The notes below the pieces were generated by a model. The model did not search any database, had not been told where the DNA came from, and saw nothing but the letters and a program-made list of their open reading frames with translations. This document shows, one piece after another, positions 1 through 7,849 of a DNA stretch of 64,000 bases. Position numbers and translations under genes: made by a program. Location: assembly GCF_023913735.1 (NCBI RefSeq), contig NZ_JAMXBH010000001.1, positions 310,001 to 374,000 of the forward strand. Reading direction: 5' to 3'. Positions within the stretch are counted from its first letter, which is position 1, and each line of letters starts with the position of its first letter. The DNA is from Pseudarthrobacter raffinosi. GTDB lineage: Bacteria > Actinomycetota > Actinomycetes > Actinomycetales > Micrococcaceae.

Positions 1-74
1 CGTCGCACTCAGCGGACGACGTCGATGCATGCGTGGCTGCCTTTGTCGCCAGCCGTGCGGCGGTAGCAGGCTAA
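1..74 (+). CDS. C-terminal tail of an upstream gene (partial)
   Basis: An open frame enters from the left edge, reads SADDVDACVAAFVASRAAVAG and stops at TAA 72-74. It has coding-like composition and matches the strand of the next two genes. The HSADD...VDA pattern recalls the end of M20-family allantoate or N-carbamoyl amino acid amidohydrolases, which often lie in hut clusters. Only 23 codons are visible, so that identity is a weak guess. Confidence 0.4.
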   Translation, partial: SHSADDVDACVAAFVASRAAVAG

Positions 75-99
75 CCCAGCCGGGTTAACCCAGCCGGGC
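72..99. repeat. 14-bp tandem repeat / hairpin after the first gene
   Basis: Two tandem copies of TAACCCAGCCGGGY (72-85 and 86-99). Each copy can fold as AACCC/GGGTT. The first copy contains the stop codon of the upstream gene. The pair may act as a weak terminator, though there is no T run. Confidence 0.45.
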
Positions 100-155
100 T
101 AAACCCCTGGCGGGTGCCCGGCGCGGCCGCAGGGCAACTCTGCAAGGATGGAGCC

Positions 156-1283
156 ATGGCAGCACACTACGACGTTCTGATTGTGGGCGGCGGCATCGCC
201 GGCCTGTCCCTGGCGTCCGCGCTCGCGGGCAGTTGCGGCGTGGCGCTGGTGGAAGCGGAGCAGGAGTTGGCGTACCACACGTCCTCCCGCTCCGCCCGCC
301 AACTGATCCCGAGTTACGGCCCTGAGGTGGTCCAGGAGCTCACAGTCCGGACCCTGGAGCTGATGGCGGCCCGGGACGCGCAACTGCCGGAACCTGTCCT
401 GACGCTGCGGAGTTTTATGCTCATCGGCACCGAGGAATCCGTCCGCGCCGAGGCCAGCGGCCACATGAATGCCATCACGCATGAACGGGCAATGGAGCTG
501 TGCCCTGCGCTGGTCGCCGGGTCCTTCTCCGCCGCAGGCCTGGACACCGGTTCCTTCGGCTGCAACGCCCCGCTGCTGCTGGCCGACCACCGGCATCGGG
601 CTGAGGCCGCCGGCGCCGACATCGTCACTGGGGCCCGCGTACATTCCGCCCAGCGGCTGGGCTCGGGCTGGGAGATCGGCGCCGGGCAGGAAGCTTTCGA
701 AGCCGGGGTGCTGGTCAACGCGGCGGGCGCCTGGGCTGATGAAATCGCGGTGATCAGCGGGGTGGAGAAACTTGGGCTGCAGCCGTACCGGCGCACTGCG
801 GCAGTTGTCGACGTCAAACGTCCCTTGCCCGAGCACAGCCCCATGGTGGCGGCAGCGGACAACTCGTTCTACTTCCGCCGCGAGGGGGAGCACGTGCTGA
901 TCTCGCCGTCGGAAACGGTGCCCAGCGGACCGGAGGACGCCCGGCCGCGGCCCGGCGATATCGAGCGGCTGATCGTGAGGCTCAACCAGCTGACCACGTT
1001 GGGAATCCGCGGAGTACGGAGCGCATGGACGGGGCTCCGGACCGAGGCAGCCGACGGCGTCCCGGTAGCCGGTTTCGACGCCGAAGCCCCAGGGTTCTAC
1101 TGGCTTGCCGGTCAGGGCGGTTACGGTTTCCAGACCTCATCGGCCATGGCGGAGCTCGCCGCCGCGCAAATCCTGGGACAGGGCGCCGGGCACAGCGCCG
1201 GGCACAGTTCCGGCGCGGCCCACCATCCGGCATCCCGGACAGCGGAGGCGCTGGCCGCCGCGCGCTGGTCCATCCGGCGCTGA
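156..1283 (+). CDS. FAD-dependent oxidoreductase, DAO (glycine/D-amino acid oxidase) family
   Basis: A 375-residue protein that probably oxidises an amine or imino/amino acid with FAD. The ADP-binding Rossmann motif GGGIAG is at residues 11-16, directly after a beta strand (YDVLIV). A DAO-type C-terminal segment, WLAGQGGYGFQTS, lies near residue 325. I start at ATG 156, not at an earlier in-frame GTG (114), because AAGGA at 144-148 is well spaced and the Rossmann fold then begins properly. hutI follows after 12 bp on the same strand, so a link to histidine or other amino acid catabolism is possible. The substrate cannot be told from sequence. The C-terminus is Ala/Gly/His-rich and probably disordered. 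Confidence 0.85.
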   Translation: MAAHYDVLIVGGGIAGLSLASALAGSCGVALVEAEQELAYHTSSRSARQLIPSYGPEVVQELTVRTLELMAARDAQLPEPVLTLRSFMLIGTEESVRAEASGHMNAITHERAMELCPALVAGSFSAAGLDTGSFGCNAPLLLADHRHRAEAAGADIVTGARVHSAQRLGSGWEIGAGQEAFEAGVLVNAAGAWADEIAVISGVEKLGLQPYRRTAAVVDVKRPLPEHSPMVAAADNSFYFRREGEHVLISPSETVPSGPEDARPRPGDIERLIVRLNQLTTLGIRGVRSAWTGLRTEAADGVPVAGFDAEAPGFYWLAGQGGYGFQTSSAMAELAAAQILGQGAGHSAGHSSGAAHHPASRTAEALAAARWSIRR

Positions 1284-1295
1284 ACAATGGAACCT

Positions 1296-2507
1296 ATGAG
1301 CACCCTGATCACCAATATCGCCGAGCTGATGACCCAGGACCTGGAACACCGCGTCCTTAGGAATGCCGCCGTGGTGATCGAGGGCGAACGGATCGCCTGG
1401 CTCGGTTCCGCCGCGGATGCGCCGGCGGCCGATGACGCCGTGGACGCCGGCGGCCGGGCCGTGCTGCCGGGCTGGGTGGATTCGCACACGCACCTGGTCT
1501 TCGCCGGCGACCGCACTGCGGAGTTCGAGGCGCGGATGGCAGGGGAGTCGTATTCGGCCGGCGGCATCGCCGTAACCATGGACGCCACCCGGCGGGCCTC
1601 CGATTTCGACCTCACCCGGCTGGCGATGGCGCGCGTGTCCGAGGCCGTATCGCAGGGCACCACCTACGTCGAAACCAAGACCGGGTACGGGCTGGACATT
1701 GAGCACGAGGCCCGGATCGCCCGGATCGCCTCCACCGTCGCAGACGAAGTCACCTACCTGGGCGCCCACCTGGTCCCCGCGGGCACCGATGCGGAGGCCT
1801 ACACCGACCTCGTCTGCGGGCCCATGCTTGACGCCGTCCGGCCCTACGTCCGGTGGGCGGACGTGTTCTGCGAGGAAGGAGCCTTCAACGTCGAGCAGTC
1901 CCGCCGTGTGCTGGAGGCGTGCCGGGCCGCCGGGCTGGGGATCCGCGTCCACGGCAACCAGCTCGGCGAGGGTCCCGGCGTGCAGCTCGCGGTGGAACTC
2001 GGGGCAGCCAGCGTGGACCACGTGAACTACCTGTCGGCCCGTGATGTGGCGGCGCTGGCGGAAAGCTGGTCCGCCTGGAATCCGGACACAGGCACGGGGG
2101 ACCGCGGCACCGTCGCAACCTGCCTCCCCGCGTGCGATCTTTCCACCCGGCAGCCGCTGGCCCCGGGGCGCGAACTGTTGGACGCCGGGGTGCAGGTGGC
2201 GCTGGCCTCCAACTGCAACCCGGGTACGTCCTACACCAGCTCCATGGCGTTCAACGTGGCTACGGCCGTCCTGCAGATGCGCCTGAGCGTCCACGAAGCG
2301 GTGCGTGCCGGAACCTATGGAGGCGCGCTGGCGCTGCACCGGGAGGCAGGGCACGACGGCGACGGCGTACGGGCGGTGGGTTCGCTCGCCGTCGGGCACC
2401 GGGCAGACCTGCACATGCTCAACGCCCCCTCCGCCACGCACCTCGCCTACCGCCCGGGCATGCCGCTGACGTACGGTGTGTGGCGGGCCGGTGCGCGGGC
2501 ACGGTAG
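1296..2507 (+). CDS. hutI: Imidazolonepropionase
   Basis: Cytosolic amidohydrolase of histidine degradation that opens 4-imidazolone-5-propionate to N-formimidoyl-L-glutamate. At 403 residues it has the usual family length. It shows the metal-binding WVDSHTHLVFAGDR motif near residue 60, the substrate motif TYVETKTGYG, HGNQ, VDHVNY, and SNCNPGTSYTSSM near the C-terminus. An in-frame ATG at 1287 exists. I prefer 1296 because AACAAT at 1283-1288 lies 7 nt before it, the leaderless geometry seen elsewhere in this window. Other hut genes are not in view and probably lie upstream of the window. Confidence 0.93.
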   Translation: MSTLITNIAELMTQDLEHRVLRNAAVVIEGERIAWLGSAADAPAADDAVDAGGRAVLPGWVDSHTHLVFAGDRTAEFEARMAGESYSAGGIAVTMDATRRASDFDLTRLAMARVSEAVSQGTTYVETKTGYGLDIEHEARIARIASTVADEVTYLGAHLVPAGTDAEAYTDLVCGPMLDAVRPYVRWADVFCEEGAFNVEQSRRVLEACRAAGLGIRVHGNQLGEGPGVQLAVELGAASVDHVNYLSARDVAALAESWSAWNPDTGTGDRGTVATCLPACDLSTRQPLAPGRELLDAGVQVALASNCNPGTSYTSSMAFNVATAVLQMRLSVHEAVRAGTYGGALALHREAGHDGDGVRAVGSLAVGHRADLHMLNAPSATHLAYRPGMPLTYGVWRAGARAR

Positions 2508-2522
2508 CCAGACTCCGATTTG

Positions 2523-2564
2523 TTGACGCAAAATGATTGTTACGAACTGTTATGATCAGATAAC
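2523..2564 (+). promoter_or_regulatory. Candidate promoter and operator of the DeoR-family gene
   Basis: A perfect inverted repeat GTTAT-gatcag-ATAAC (2549-2553 and 2560-2564) lies 39 bp before the regulator's ATG and overlaps a -10-like TATGAT (2551-2556). A TTGACG at 2523-2528 is a possible -35 but its spacing to TATGAT (22 bp) is long. DeoR-family proteins commonly repress their own promoters, so autoregulation is inferred. Confidence 0.5.
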
Positions 2565-2602
2565 GTCATATTCTGGTGACTGTTTGACGCTGAGAGGCCC
2601 CC

Positions 2603-3391
2603 ATGACCCGCACTGACCGCTTGACGGCCATCCTCGATATCCTCGCCAAAACCGGCCAGGTGGAGGTGGAAGAAATCGTGGGCACGCTGGGTGTATCGCC
2701 GGCCACGGCACGGCGTGATCTGGACAGCCTGGCCAAGCGACGGCTGCTGACCCGCACCCGGGGCGGAGCCACCACCGGCGCCCTGGCGTACGACCTCCCC
2801 GGCCGGTACAACCGTGACGACCACGCCGAAGCCAAGGAACAGATTGCCCAGGCGGCTTCGGCGCTCATTTCACCCGGCGCGGTGATCGGGCTTTGCGGCG
2901 GCACCACCAGCACGGCCCTCGCGCAGATCCTGGCAACGCGGGAGGACCTCAACGCTCCCGCCAACCAGCCCACCCTGACGGTGGTTACCAACGCCATCAA
3001 TATCGCTGCGCAGTTGGCTGTCCGCCCCAACATCAAAGTCATGGTGACCGGCGGCATCCTGAACCCCCGCTCCTACGAACTGGTGGGCCCGTACACCGAC
3101 ATCATCATGCAAAAGGTGGTCATGGACATCGCCTTCATCGGCGTCAATGGCATCGACCCCGAGGTAGGCCCCACCAACACGGGGGAGGGTGAAGCGTCAG
3201 TGAATGCCCTGCTGGCCAGCCGGGCCCGGGTTTCCTATGTCCTGGCCGACTCCTCCAAAGTTGGCGTCAGAGCCTTCGCCACCATGGACGGCTACGCGTT
3301 CAACCGCCTGATCACCGACTCCGGTATCTCCGCGGAGGACAAGGCAGCGTTCGAAGCCAACGGCACCGAAGTGATCGTGGCTCCGCACTAA
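2603..3391 (+). CDS. DeoR/GlpR-family transcriptional regulator
   Basis: A 262-residue DNA-binding regulator. Residues 5-57 form the DeoR winged helix-turn-helix (VEEIVGTLGVSPATARRDL, then RTRGGA). Residues 75-250 form the DeoRC sensor domain, with IGLCGGTTSTALA, VTGGILNP, IAFIGVNGI and VLADSSKVG, the pattern of proteins that sense phosphorylated sugars. The closest flavour seems AgaR-like, but the effector is not evident. No sugar-catabolic gene is adjacent: hutI ends upstream and a convergent phosphatase gene follows. It is therefore an orphan regulator in this window. Confidence 0.85.
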   Translation: MTRTDRLTAILDILAKTGQVEVEEIVGTLGVSPATARRDLDSLAKRRLLTRTRGGATTGALAYDLPGRYNRDDHAEAKEQIAQAASALISPGAVIGLCGGTTSTALAQILATREDLNAPANQPTLTVVTNAINIAAQLAVRPNIKVMVTGGILNPRSYELVGPYTDIIMQKVVMDIAFIGVNGIDPEVGPTNTGEGEASVNALLASRARVSYVLADSSKVGVRAFATMDGYAFNRLITDSGISAEDKAAFEANGTEVIVAPH

Positions 3392-3408
3392 GTGACCAGC
3401 AACAACCC

Positions 3409-4089
3409 CTAAAAGATCATCGGCGGCGCATCCAGGACGGTCTCGTCCACCCGGCGGTCCACCCACTGGCTGAACGGAATATCGAGTTCGTACTTGCCCA
3501 GGTCGGTGCGCAGAAGGGTCCGCACCGCGGCATTGTCCGGGTTGTTGAGTGATTCGAAATACTCCACCGACCAGTGGAACCAGCGCATGCAGAACAGCCG
3601 CATGGTGAGCCCGTGGGTCACCAGCAAGGTGTTGGGGGCGTAGTCCGGCTTAGACCAGTGGCGATACAGCGTCTCCATGAACGACGAGATCCGGTCGTAG
3701 ACGTCGGAGCCGGATTCGCCTTCCCGGAACCGGTAGAAGAAATGGCCGTAGGCGTTGCGGAGTTCCTTCTGGTCCTCGATATCGCCGGTGATCTGAAAAT
3801 TGGCCCAGTCCTGCTCACGGAGGCGTGGCTCTTCGATCACCCGTTCCGTGAGGCTGCCAAGGTTGAGTGCCTCCAGGGTCTGGTGCGCCCGCAGGTACGG
3901 CGATACATAAACGCAGACCTGGCGGCCGTCCAGCTCGCGGCGGATCCGTTCGCCGGCCGCCGTGGCCTGCGCCAGGCCCAGGGGAGTCAACGGAATCCGG
4001 TAGTCCGGGACCCTGTTGTAGATGGACGTATCGACATTGGCCGCGGACTGGCCGTGCCGGATCATGAAGATTTTCCCTGGCGCGCTCAT
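3409..4089 (-). CDS. Histidine phosphatase family protein
   Basis: A 226-residue cytosolic phosphatase of the phosphoglycerate mutase-like branch. The catalytic RHGQ motif is at residues 11-14, where His12 would form the phosphohistidine. LRAHQTLE carries the conserved Arg, and LLVTHGLTMRLF supplies the second catalytic His near residue 158. An ATG three codons upstream (4098) is the alternative start. The gene converges on the DeoR gene with only 17 bp between stops. The substrate is unknown; this fold includes phosphoglycerate mutases, sugar phosphatases and broad phosphatases. Confidence 0.85.
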   Translation of the reverse strand: MSAPGKIFMIRHGQSAANVDTSIYNRVPDYRIPLTPLGLAQATAAGERIRRELDGRQVCVYVSPYLRAHQTLEALNLGSLTERVIEEPRLREQDWANFQITGDIEDQKELRNAYGHFFYRFREGESGSDVYDRISSFMETLYRHWSKPDYAPNTLLVTHGLTMRLFCMRWFHWSVEYFESLNNPDNAAVRTLLRTDLGKYELDIPFSQWVDRRVDETVLDAPPMIF

Positions 4090-4120
4090 AAGCCCCAAGC
4101 ATAGGTGCCGCCCCGAGGAT

Positions 4121-4168
4121 GCTCTCTCACTTTTGGTGCGTTTTCGGCGGACGCTCTCTCACTTTGGT
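4121..4168. repeat. Short direct repeat GCTCTCTCACTTTTGGT
   Basis: GCTCTCTCACTTTTGGT at 4121-4137 is repeated with a one-T deletion at 4153-4168. The two lie 32 bp apart in the divergent gap between the phosphatase and CPBP genes. The function is not evident; a regulatory or REP-like role is possible. Confidence 0.5.
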
Positions 4169-4233
4169 CAGCCCCGGCGAGCTGGCCACCCCCGAATCAG
4201 CGAAGAACCAGAAACTACAGGCAAGATGGAACC

Positions 4234-5013
4234 ATGTTGGTTCCCTCCCGCCGTCGGCTGCGGATTGAAGTCTGGATTGTGCTGGGTCTGTCCCTGGGGC
4301 AGTCCGCCGTCTACTCGGTGGTGCAGCTGCTGGACAAGATGACGCATGCACCGCTGGCCGAAGGCACGTCCACGCTGAACCGGTCACAGAGCCCCCGCGA
4401 ATACTTCGATCTCACCTACCAGCTGCTGGACATCATTTTCGCCCTCGTGCCCGTGCTGCTGGTCATCTACTTCCTTACGGACCAGCGGCAATCCGGCGCC
4501 GGAGTGAGCCCCCAAGGCTGGTCCGCCTTCCGGAAGCTGGGGTTCAACTTCGCCCGGCCGGGCCGTGACCTGCTGCAGGGCTTTGGCCTCGCGGCGCTGA
4601 TCGGGATCCCGTCGCTGGGCCTCTACGCAGCGGGACGTGCCCTGGGGATCACCACCGCCATCATCCCCAGCGCGCTCGACTCATACTGGTGGACGGTTCC
4701 CGTCCTGATCCTGTCCGCGCTGCGGCACGCCATCGTGGAAGAAGTCATTGTGGTGGGCTACCTCCTGGACCGCTTCGGCAAGTTCGGCTGGAGCATGCCC
4801 CTGGCCATCTTCACTAGCTCGATGCTCCGCGGCAGCTACCACCTTTATCAAGGCTTCGGGCCGTTCATCGGCAACGCAGTGATGGGTGTGGTCTTCGCCT
4901 GGCTCTACACAAAGACCAAACGGGTGATGCCGCTGGTTATCGCACACGCGCTGCTGGACATCGTTGCCTTCGTTGGCTTCAGCCTCTTTGGCAGGGCTGT
5001 GGGCCTGGGCTAA
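4234..5013 (+). CDS. CPBP-family intramembrane protein (Abi / type II CAAX protease-like)
   Basis: A 259-residue polytopic membrane protein with about six to seven hydrophobic segments. The CPBP motifs read VEEVIVVGYLLDRFG near residue 167, SYHLYQGFGPFIGN, and AHALLDIVAF near the C-terminus. The EE pair and the later His residues are present. The Arg of the canonical EExxxR motif is not in its expected place, so peptidase activity is uncertain. I start at ATG 4234, preceded by CAAGAT (4222-4227) six nt away; upstream in-frame codons from 4105 look non-coding. It is probably transcribed alone, with a strong hairpin downstream. Confidence 0.75.
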   Translation: MLVPSRRRLRIEVWIVLGLSLGQSAVYSVVQLLDKMTHAPLAEGTSTLNRSQSPREYFDLTYQLLDIIFALVPVLLVIYFLTDQRQSGAGVSPQGWSAFRKLGFNFARPGRDLLQGFGLAALIGIPSLGLYAAGRALGITTAIIPSALDSYWWTVPVLILSALRHAIVEEVIVVGYLLDRFGKFGWSMPLAIFTSSMLRGSYHLYQGFGPFIGNAVMGVVFAWLYTKTKRVMPLVIAHALLDIVAFVGFSLFGRAVGLG

Positions 5014-5049
5014 GGGGGTTTGTCCGGCTCAGGTCCAGCTTAAAAGGGA

Positions 5050-5101
5050 TTCGGCCGCCATCGGTGGGTGGCATCATTGGCACCCGCTGATGGCGGCCGA
5101 A
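5050..5101. terminator. Bidirectional hairpin between CPBP and VOC genes
   Basis: TTCGGCCGCCATC (5050-5062) pairs perfectly with GATGGCGGCCGAA (5089-5101) between convergent genes. There is no T run, which is common for actinobacterial terminators. Confidence 0.65.
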
Positions 5102-5117
5102 GCTATTGAACGTGCAA

Positions 5118-5756
5118 TCAGATGGTGACTGCTCCGGTAGCGGTTTCGAAGGTTACTGACAGGATGCCCGGGGTTCCATGCGGAGCCACCCAGTCAACGG
5201 CCACATCCTCCAGCGGCTTCTCGACGGGCTCGCCCAGCCATTCCGTCACGCGTTCGGCGGAACCGGCTATGGTCAGGCAGCTCATCTTGACGTTGCTCTC
5301 ATAGGCGTTGGACGGGTGCAAGGCGGGGTCACCCTCCCACTTGAGCATGTACGGGACCTGAGGGTCCGCGATCAGGCCCAGGATGCCGATCTGCTTCCAG
5401 ACCAGCTCGCGGCCGTCCGGGAACTTGCGGTTGCCGTTGACGGCGGCACGGCCCAGGCGGTCTTCGAACGGAGCGAGGTCGTCCACCTCGACGCACCAGC
5501 CCATCCAGCCGCCGCCGGCTTCGGATCGGGCCCGGACAGCCTGCCCGAAGGGAGCCTTGTCCGATGCCGGGTGGTTCAGGACCTCCACGACTTCCAGGTA
5601 TTTATGGCCCGCGAGGGGAATAATCATGTTCCGGGTTCCAAACCGGGGGTGCACGCCACCCTTCACTGCTTCAACGCCAAGGGCGGACGAGATACGTTCG
5701 GTGGTGGCAACGAGGCCATCTTGTTCACAGGCGTAAGAGACGTGATCCATGCGCAT
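5118..5756 (-). CDS. VOC-superfamily (glyoxalase-like) protein
   Basis: A 212-residue protein with two betaalphabetabetabeta modules of the vicinal oxygen chelate type, closest to the Glyoxalase_3 group. It opens with MRMDHVSYACEQDGL, with the first-strand His, and later shows KYLEVVEVLNHP and WMGWCVEVDDL. Family members are small metal-dependent lyases, dioxygenases or binding proteins; the substrate is unknown. The gene is monocistronic. An iron-box-like palindrome lies 36 bp upstream of the start, so iron regulation is possible. Confidence 0.75.
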   Translation of the reverse strand: MRMDHVSYACEQDGLVATTERISSALGVEAVKGGVHPRFGTRNMIIPLAGHKYLEVVEVLNHPASDKAPFGQAVRARSEAGGGWMGWCVEVDDLAPFEDRLGRAAVNGNRKFPDGRELVWKQIGILGLIADPQVPYMLKWEGDPALHPSNAYESNVKMSCLTIAGSAERVTEWLGEPVEKPLEDVAVDWVAPHGTPGILSVTFETATGAVTI

Positions 5757-5792
5757 GCCATCATCTTGGCACTTTGTGATCCGGCTCTCAGC

Positions 5793-5811
5793 TAAGGGTA
5801 GCCTTACCGGA
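5793..5811. promoter_or_regulatory. DtxR/IdeR iron-box-like palindrome
   Basis: TAAGGGTAGCCTTACCGGA matches 14 of 19 positions of the actinobacterial iron box TTAGGTTAGCCTAACCTAA, with symmetric TAAGG/CCTTA arms. It lies upstream of the VOC gene on the minus strand. The remainder of 5757-5963 holds no convincing gene. Confidence 0.4.
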
Positions 5812-5963
5812 ATCCTGATGCGTCAGGAGTGGACATTTCCGGGCGGCCAAGGGTGCGGCGGAGCCCAACAAAGACGCGGCAGGCCAGCCGCAGTAGGGCT
5901 CCCGCGAAGTCACAACCAGTCACACGCTTAGCAATAGACCGGGGCTGTTCGTACACTCGAAGC

Positions 5964-6045
5964 AGGTCATGAGTGCCAGCGACAGCCCCGGCTTGCTGGC
6001 CGGCAACCCTCTTTTGCGGCGGGGTGCCCCGGGTGAGGACCTGGC
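5964..6045 (+). promoter_or_regulatory. SAM-IV-class riboswitch upstream of metX
   Basis: The leader begins AGGTCATGAGTGCCAGCGAC and contains CCGGCTTGCTGGCCGGCAACCC, GCGGCGGGGTGCCCCGGGTGA and GGACCTGG. This is the SAM-binding core arrangement I recognise from actinobacterial S-adenosylmethionine (SAM-IV) riboswitches. P1 can form from AGGTC (5964-5968) with GACCT (6038-6042). A -10-like TACACT at 5952-5957 would place the transcript start just upstream. SAM excess would be expected to lower metX expression. The metX start codon lies about 47 nt downstream. Confidence 0.85.
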
Positions 6046-6091
6046 CTGCCGGTCAATTGACGGTGGGCAAGCGCGTAGAAAAGGTCCTTCC

Positions 6092-7207
6092 ATGACGATT
6101 ACGATTTCCCGTACCGCAGAACCCGGGAACGGTGTGGTCCGTTACGCCAGTATCGGCGGACTCGAGCTCGAAGCCGGCGGATACCTCCCGGAAGTCACCC
6201 TCGGCTATGAAACGTGGGGAACCCTCAACGCGGACGGCTCCAACGCCGTCCTGATTGAGCACGCCCTGACCGGAAGCACACACGTGACGCGCGGCGACAG
6301 CGACGAGCCCGGCTGGTGGGAACAGCTGGCCGGGCCGGGTGCGCCGGTGGACACGGACCGGTTCTTTGTGGTCTCCATCAACATCGTGGGCGGCTGCTAC
6401 GGCTCCACTGGGCCGTCCTCGGATGCCCCGGACGGCAAGCCGTGGGGGTCCCGCTTTCCGTTGGTAACGCTGCGGGACACCACCGCGGCCGAGGCCAGGC
6501 TGGCTGACCAGCTGGGAATCCCGAGCTGGTACGCCGTGCTGGGCGGTTCCATGGGCGGCGCGCGGGCCCTGGAATGGGCGGTCACCTATCCGGAACGGGT
6601 TCAGCGGTGCGCCGTTATCTCGATCGGTGCCGCCAGCACCGCCGAACAGATCGCATTCGCCCAGGCGCAGACGCTCGCCATCCGCCAGGACAGTAATTTT
6701 AACAACGGCGACTACTACGGCGGTCCGCTGCCGGAGGACGGACTGGCCCTGGCACGGCGCATCGCGCACATCACCTACCGCTCCGCCGAGGAATTCCATG
6801 GCCGCTTCGGACGGTCGGCCCAGCACCCGGAGTCGCCGTTCCAGGCGGCAGCGCTGGGGGAGCGGGGCCGCTACCAGGTGGAAAGCTACCTGGACCACCA
6901 GGGCAAAAAGCTGGTGCGGCGCTTTGATGCCAACAGCTACATCGCCATCACCGACGCCCTGATGAGCCACGACGTCTGCCGCGGGCGGGGCTCGCTGAAC
7001 GAGGCCTTGGGCCGGGCCACCGCCAGGTTCTTCGTGGCTGCCGTGGACAGCGACCGGCTGTACTTCCCGTCCCAGTCCCGTGAGCTGGCTGACGCCCTCC
7101 CGGGCGACGTGGACGTGCACGTTATTGAGGCCCCGATCGGCCACGACGGCTTCCTGACCGAGATCGGCCAGCTCGGCGTCCAACTCCGGAAGACCTTCCT
7201 CGTCTAA
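6092..7207 (+). CDS. metX: Homoserine O-acetyltransferase
   Basis: Alpha/beta-hydrolase-fold acyltransferase of 371 residues that activates L-homoserine with acetyl-CoA for methionine synthesis. The nucleophile elbow reads VLGGSMGGARALEW near residue 150. The catalytic Asp lies in AVDSDRLYFPSQ and the His in APIGHDGFLTEIG. Signature segments GCYGSTGPSS and NSNNGDYY-like DSNFNNGDYYGG are present. The frame is open from 5969, but that stretch is the riboswitch. I start at ATG 6092, preceded by the AAAAGG ribosome site at 6079-6084. Regulation by the upstream SAM riboswitch is strongly suggested. Confidence 0.95.
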   Translation: MTITISRTAEPGNGVVRYASIGGLELEAGGYLPEVTLGYETWGTLNADGSNAVLIEHALTGSTHVTRGDSDEPGWWEQLAGPGAPVDTDRFFVVSINIVGGCYGSTGPSSDAPDGKPWGSRFPLVTLRDTTAAEARLADQLGIPSWYAVLGGSMGGARALEWAVTYPERVQRCAVISIGAASTAEQIAFAQAQTLAIRQDSNFNNGDYYGGPLPEDGLALARRIAHITYRSAEEFHGRFGRSAQHPESPFQAAALGERGRYQVESYLDHQGKKLVRRFDANSYIAITDALMSHDVCRGRGSLNEALGRATARFFVAAVDSDRLYFPSQSRELADALPGDVDVHVIEAPIGHDGFLTEIGQLGVQLRKTFLV

Positions 7208-7213
7208 GCCCGA

Positions 7214-7293
7214 ACGGACACTTGAGCCCCTGCTCTTAAACGCGAGAGGACACTCGAGGCCCCTGGAATCAGGGCCTCAAGTGTCCTCTCGCG
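7214..7293. terminator. Long hairpin between metX and the SHOCT gene
   Basis: CGCGAGAGGACACTCGAGGCCCCT (from 7241) pairs with AGGGCCTCAAGTGTCCTCTCGCG (ending 7293), a stem of over 20 bp with few mismatches. A partial third copy, GGACACTTGAGCCCC, lies at 7217-7231. It probably terminates both convergent genes. Confidence 0.7.
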
Positions 7294-7305
7294 CTGACTA
7301 AGCGA

Positions 7306-7836
7306 TCAGCCGTTCATGATGTCGGAGCGGCGCTTCATGTAGTCCTCCATGGCCAGCTCGCCGTTGCTGTACTGCTGGTCGAGTTCGGCCAGCTTCCGGG
7401 CACGGTACCCTTGCGGGCCCGACGGCGGCAGGGGAATAGCGGGGGCGGCAGGCTGCTGCGGTGCTTCCGCGCGCTGCTCCGGCACCGGCTCGCCGTTGGG
7501 TTGCGGCTGGCCGGACGGCGGGAACTGCTGATCCGCAGAAGGAATCGGCTGCATGGGCGGCAACGGCTGGCTCGGCGGCAGGGGCTGCGGGCTCATGATC
7601 TGCCGGAAGCCGCCACTCATGTAATCCTGCTGCGTGTAGCCGTCACGGGGCTGCTTGTTCTGCGGCCCCGGGTACTGATCGCTGCCCGGGTACTGCCCGC
7701 CGCCTGGAAACTGCTCGGGGTAGCGGCCGGAAAAGCTCTGCTCCTGATTCCGTTTGTTCACGGATTTCCGGTACATCCGCATCGCCATCGGTATCACGAA
7801 CGACAGAATGATGATCCAGAAAAACAAGCTGTTCAC
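7306..7836 (-). CDS. SHOCT-domain membrane-anchored protein
   Basis: A 176-residue protein with one N-terminal membrane segment (FFWIIILSFVIPMAM), a long Pro/Gln/Gly-rich linker (about residues 40-140), and a C-terminal SHOCT domain (ARKLAELDQQYSNGELAMED). SHOCT domains are short oligomerisation modules in small bacterial proteins of unclear function. I start at GTG 7836 because a GAGAGG ribosome site (minus strand, 7846-7851) is 9 nt away. Codons further upstream belong to the AlkZ-like gene in another frame. It follows that gene by 13 bp, so the two are probably cotranscribed. Confidence 0.75.
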   Translation of the reverse strand: MNSLFFWIIILSFVIPMAMRMYRKSVNKRNQEQSFSGRYPEQFPGGGQYPGSDQYPGPQNKQPRDGYTQQDYMSGGFRQIMSPQPLPPSQPLPPMQPIPSADQQFPPSGQPQPNGEPVPEQRAEAPQQPAAPAIPLPPSGPQGYRARKLAELDQQYSNGELAMEDYMKRRSDIMNG

Positions 7837-7849
7837 GGTGTAGCGCCTC

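Noticed and set aside
1137-2531. 464-residue frame antisense to hutI
   Set aside because: Mirror of a strong coding gene with high third-position GC; low-complexity Gly/His/Arg composition and no family motif.
5749-5931. 60-residue frame upstream of metX
   Set aside because: It overlaps the VOC start and the metX promoter region, with no coding character.
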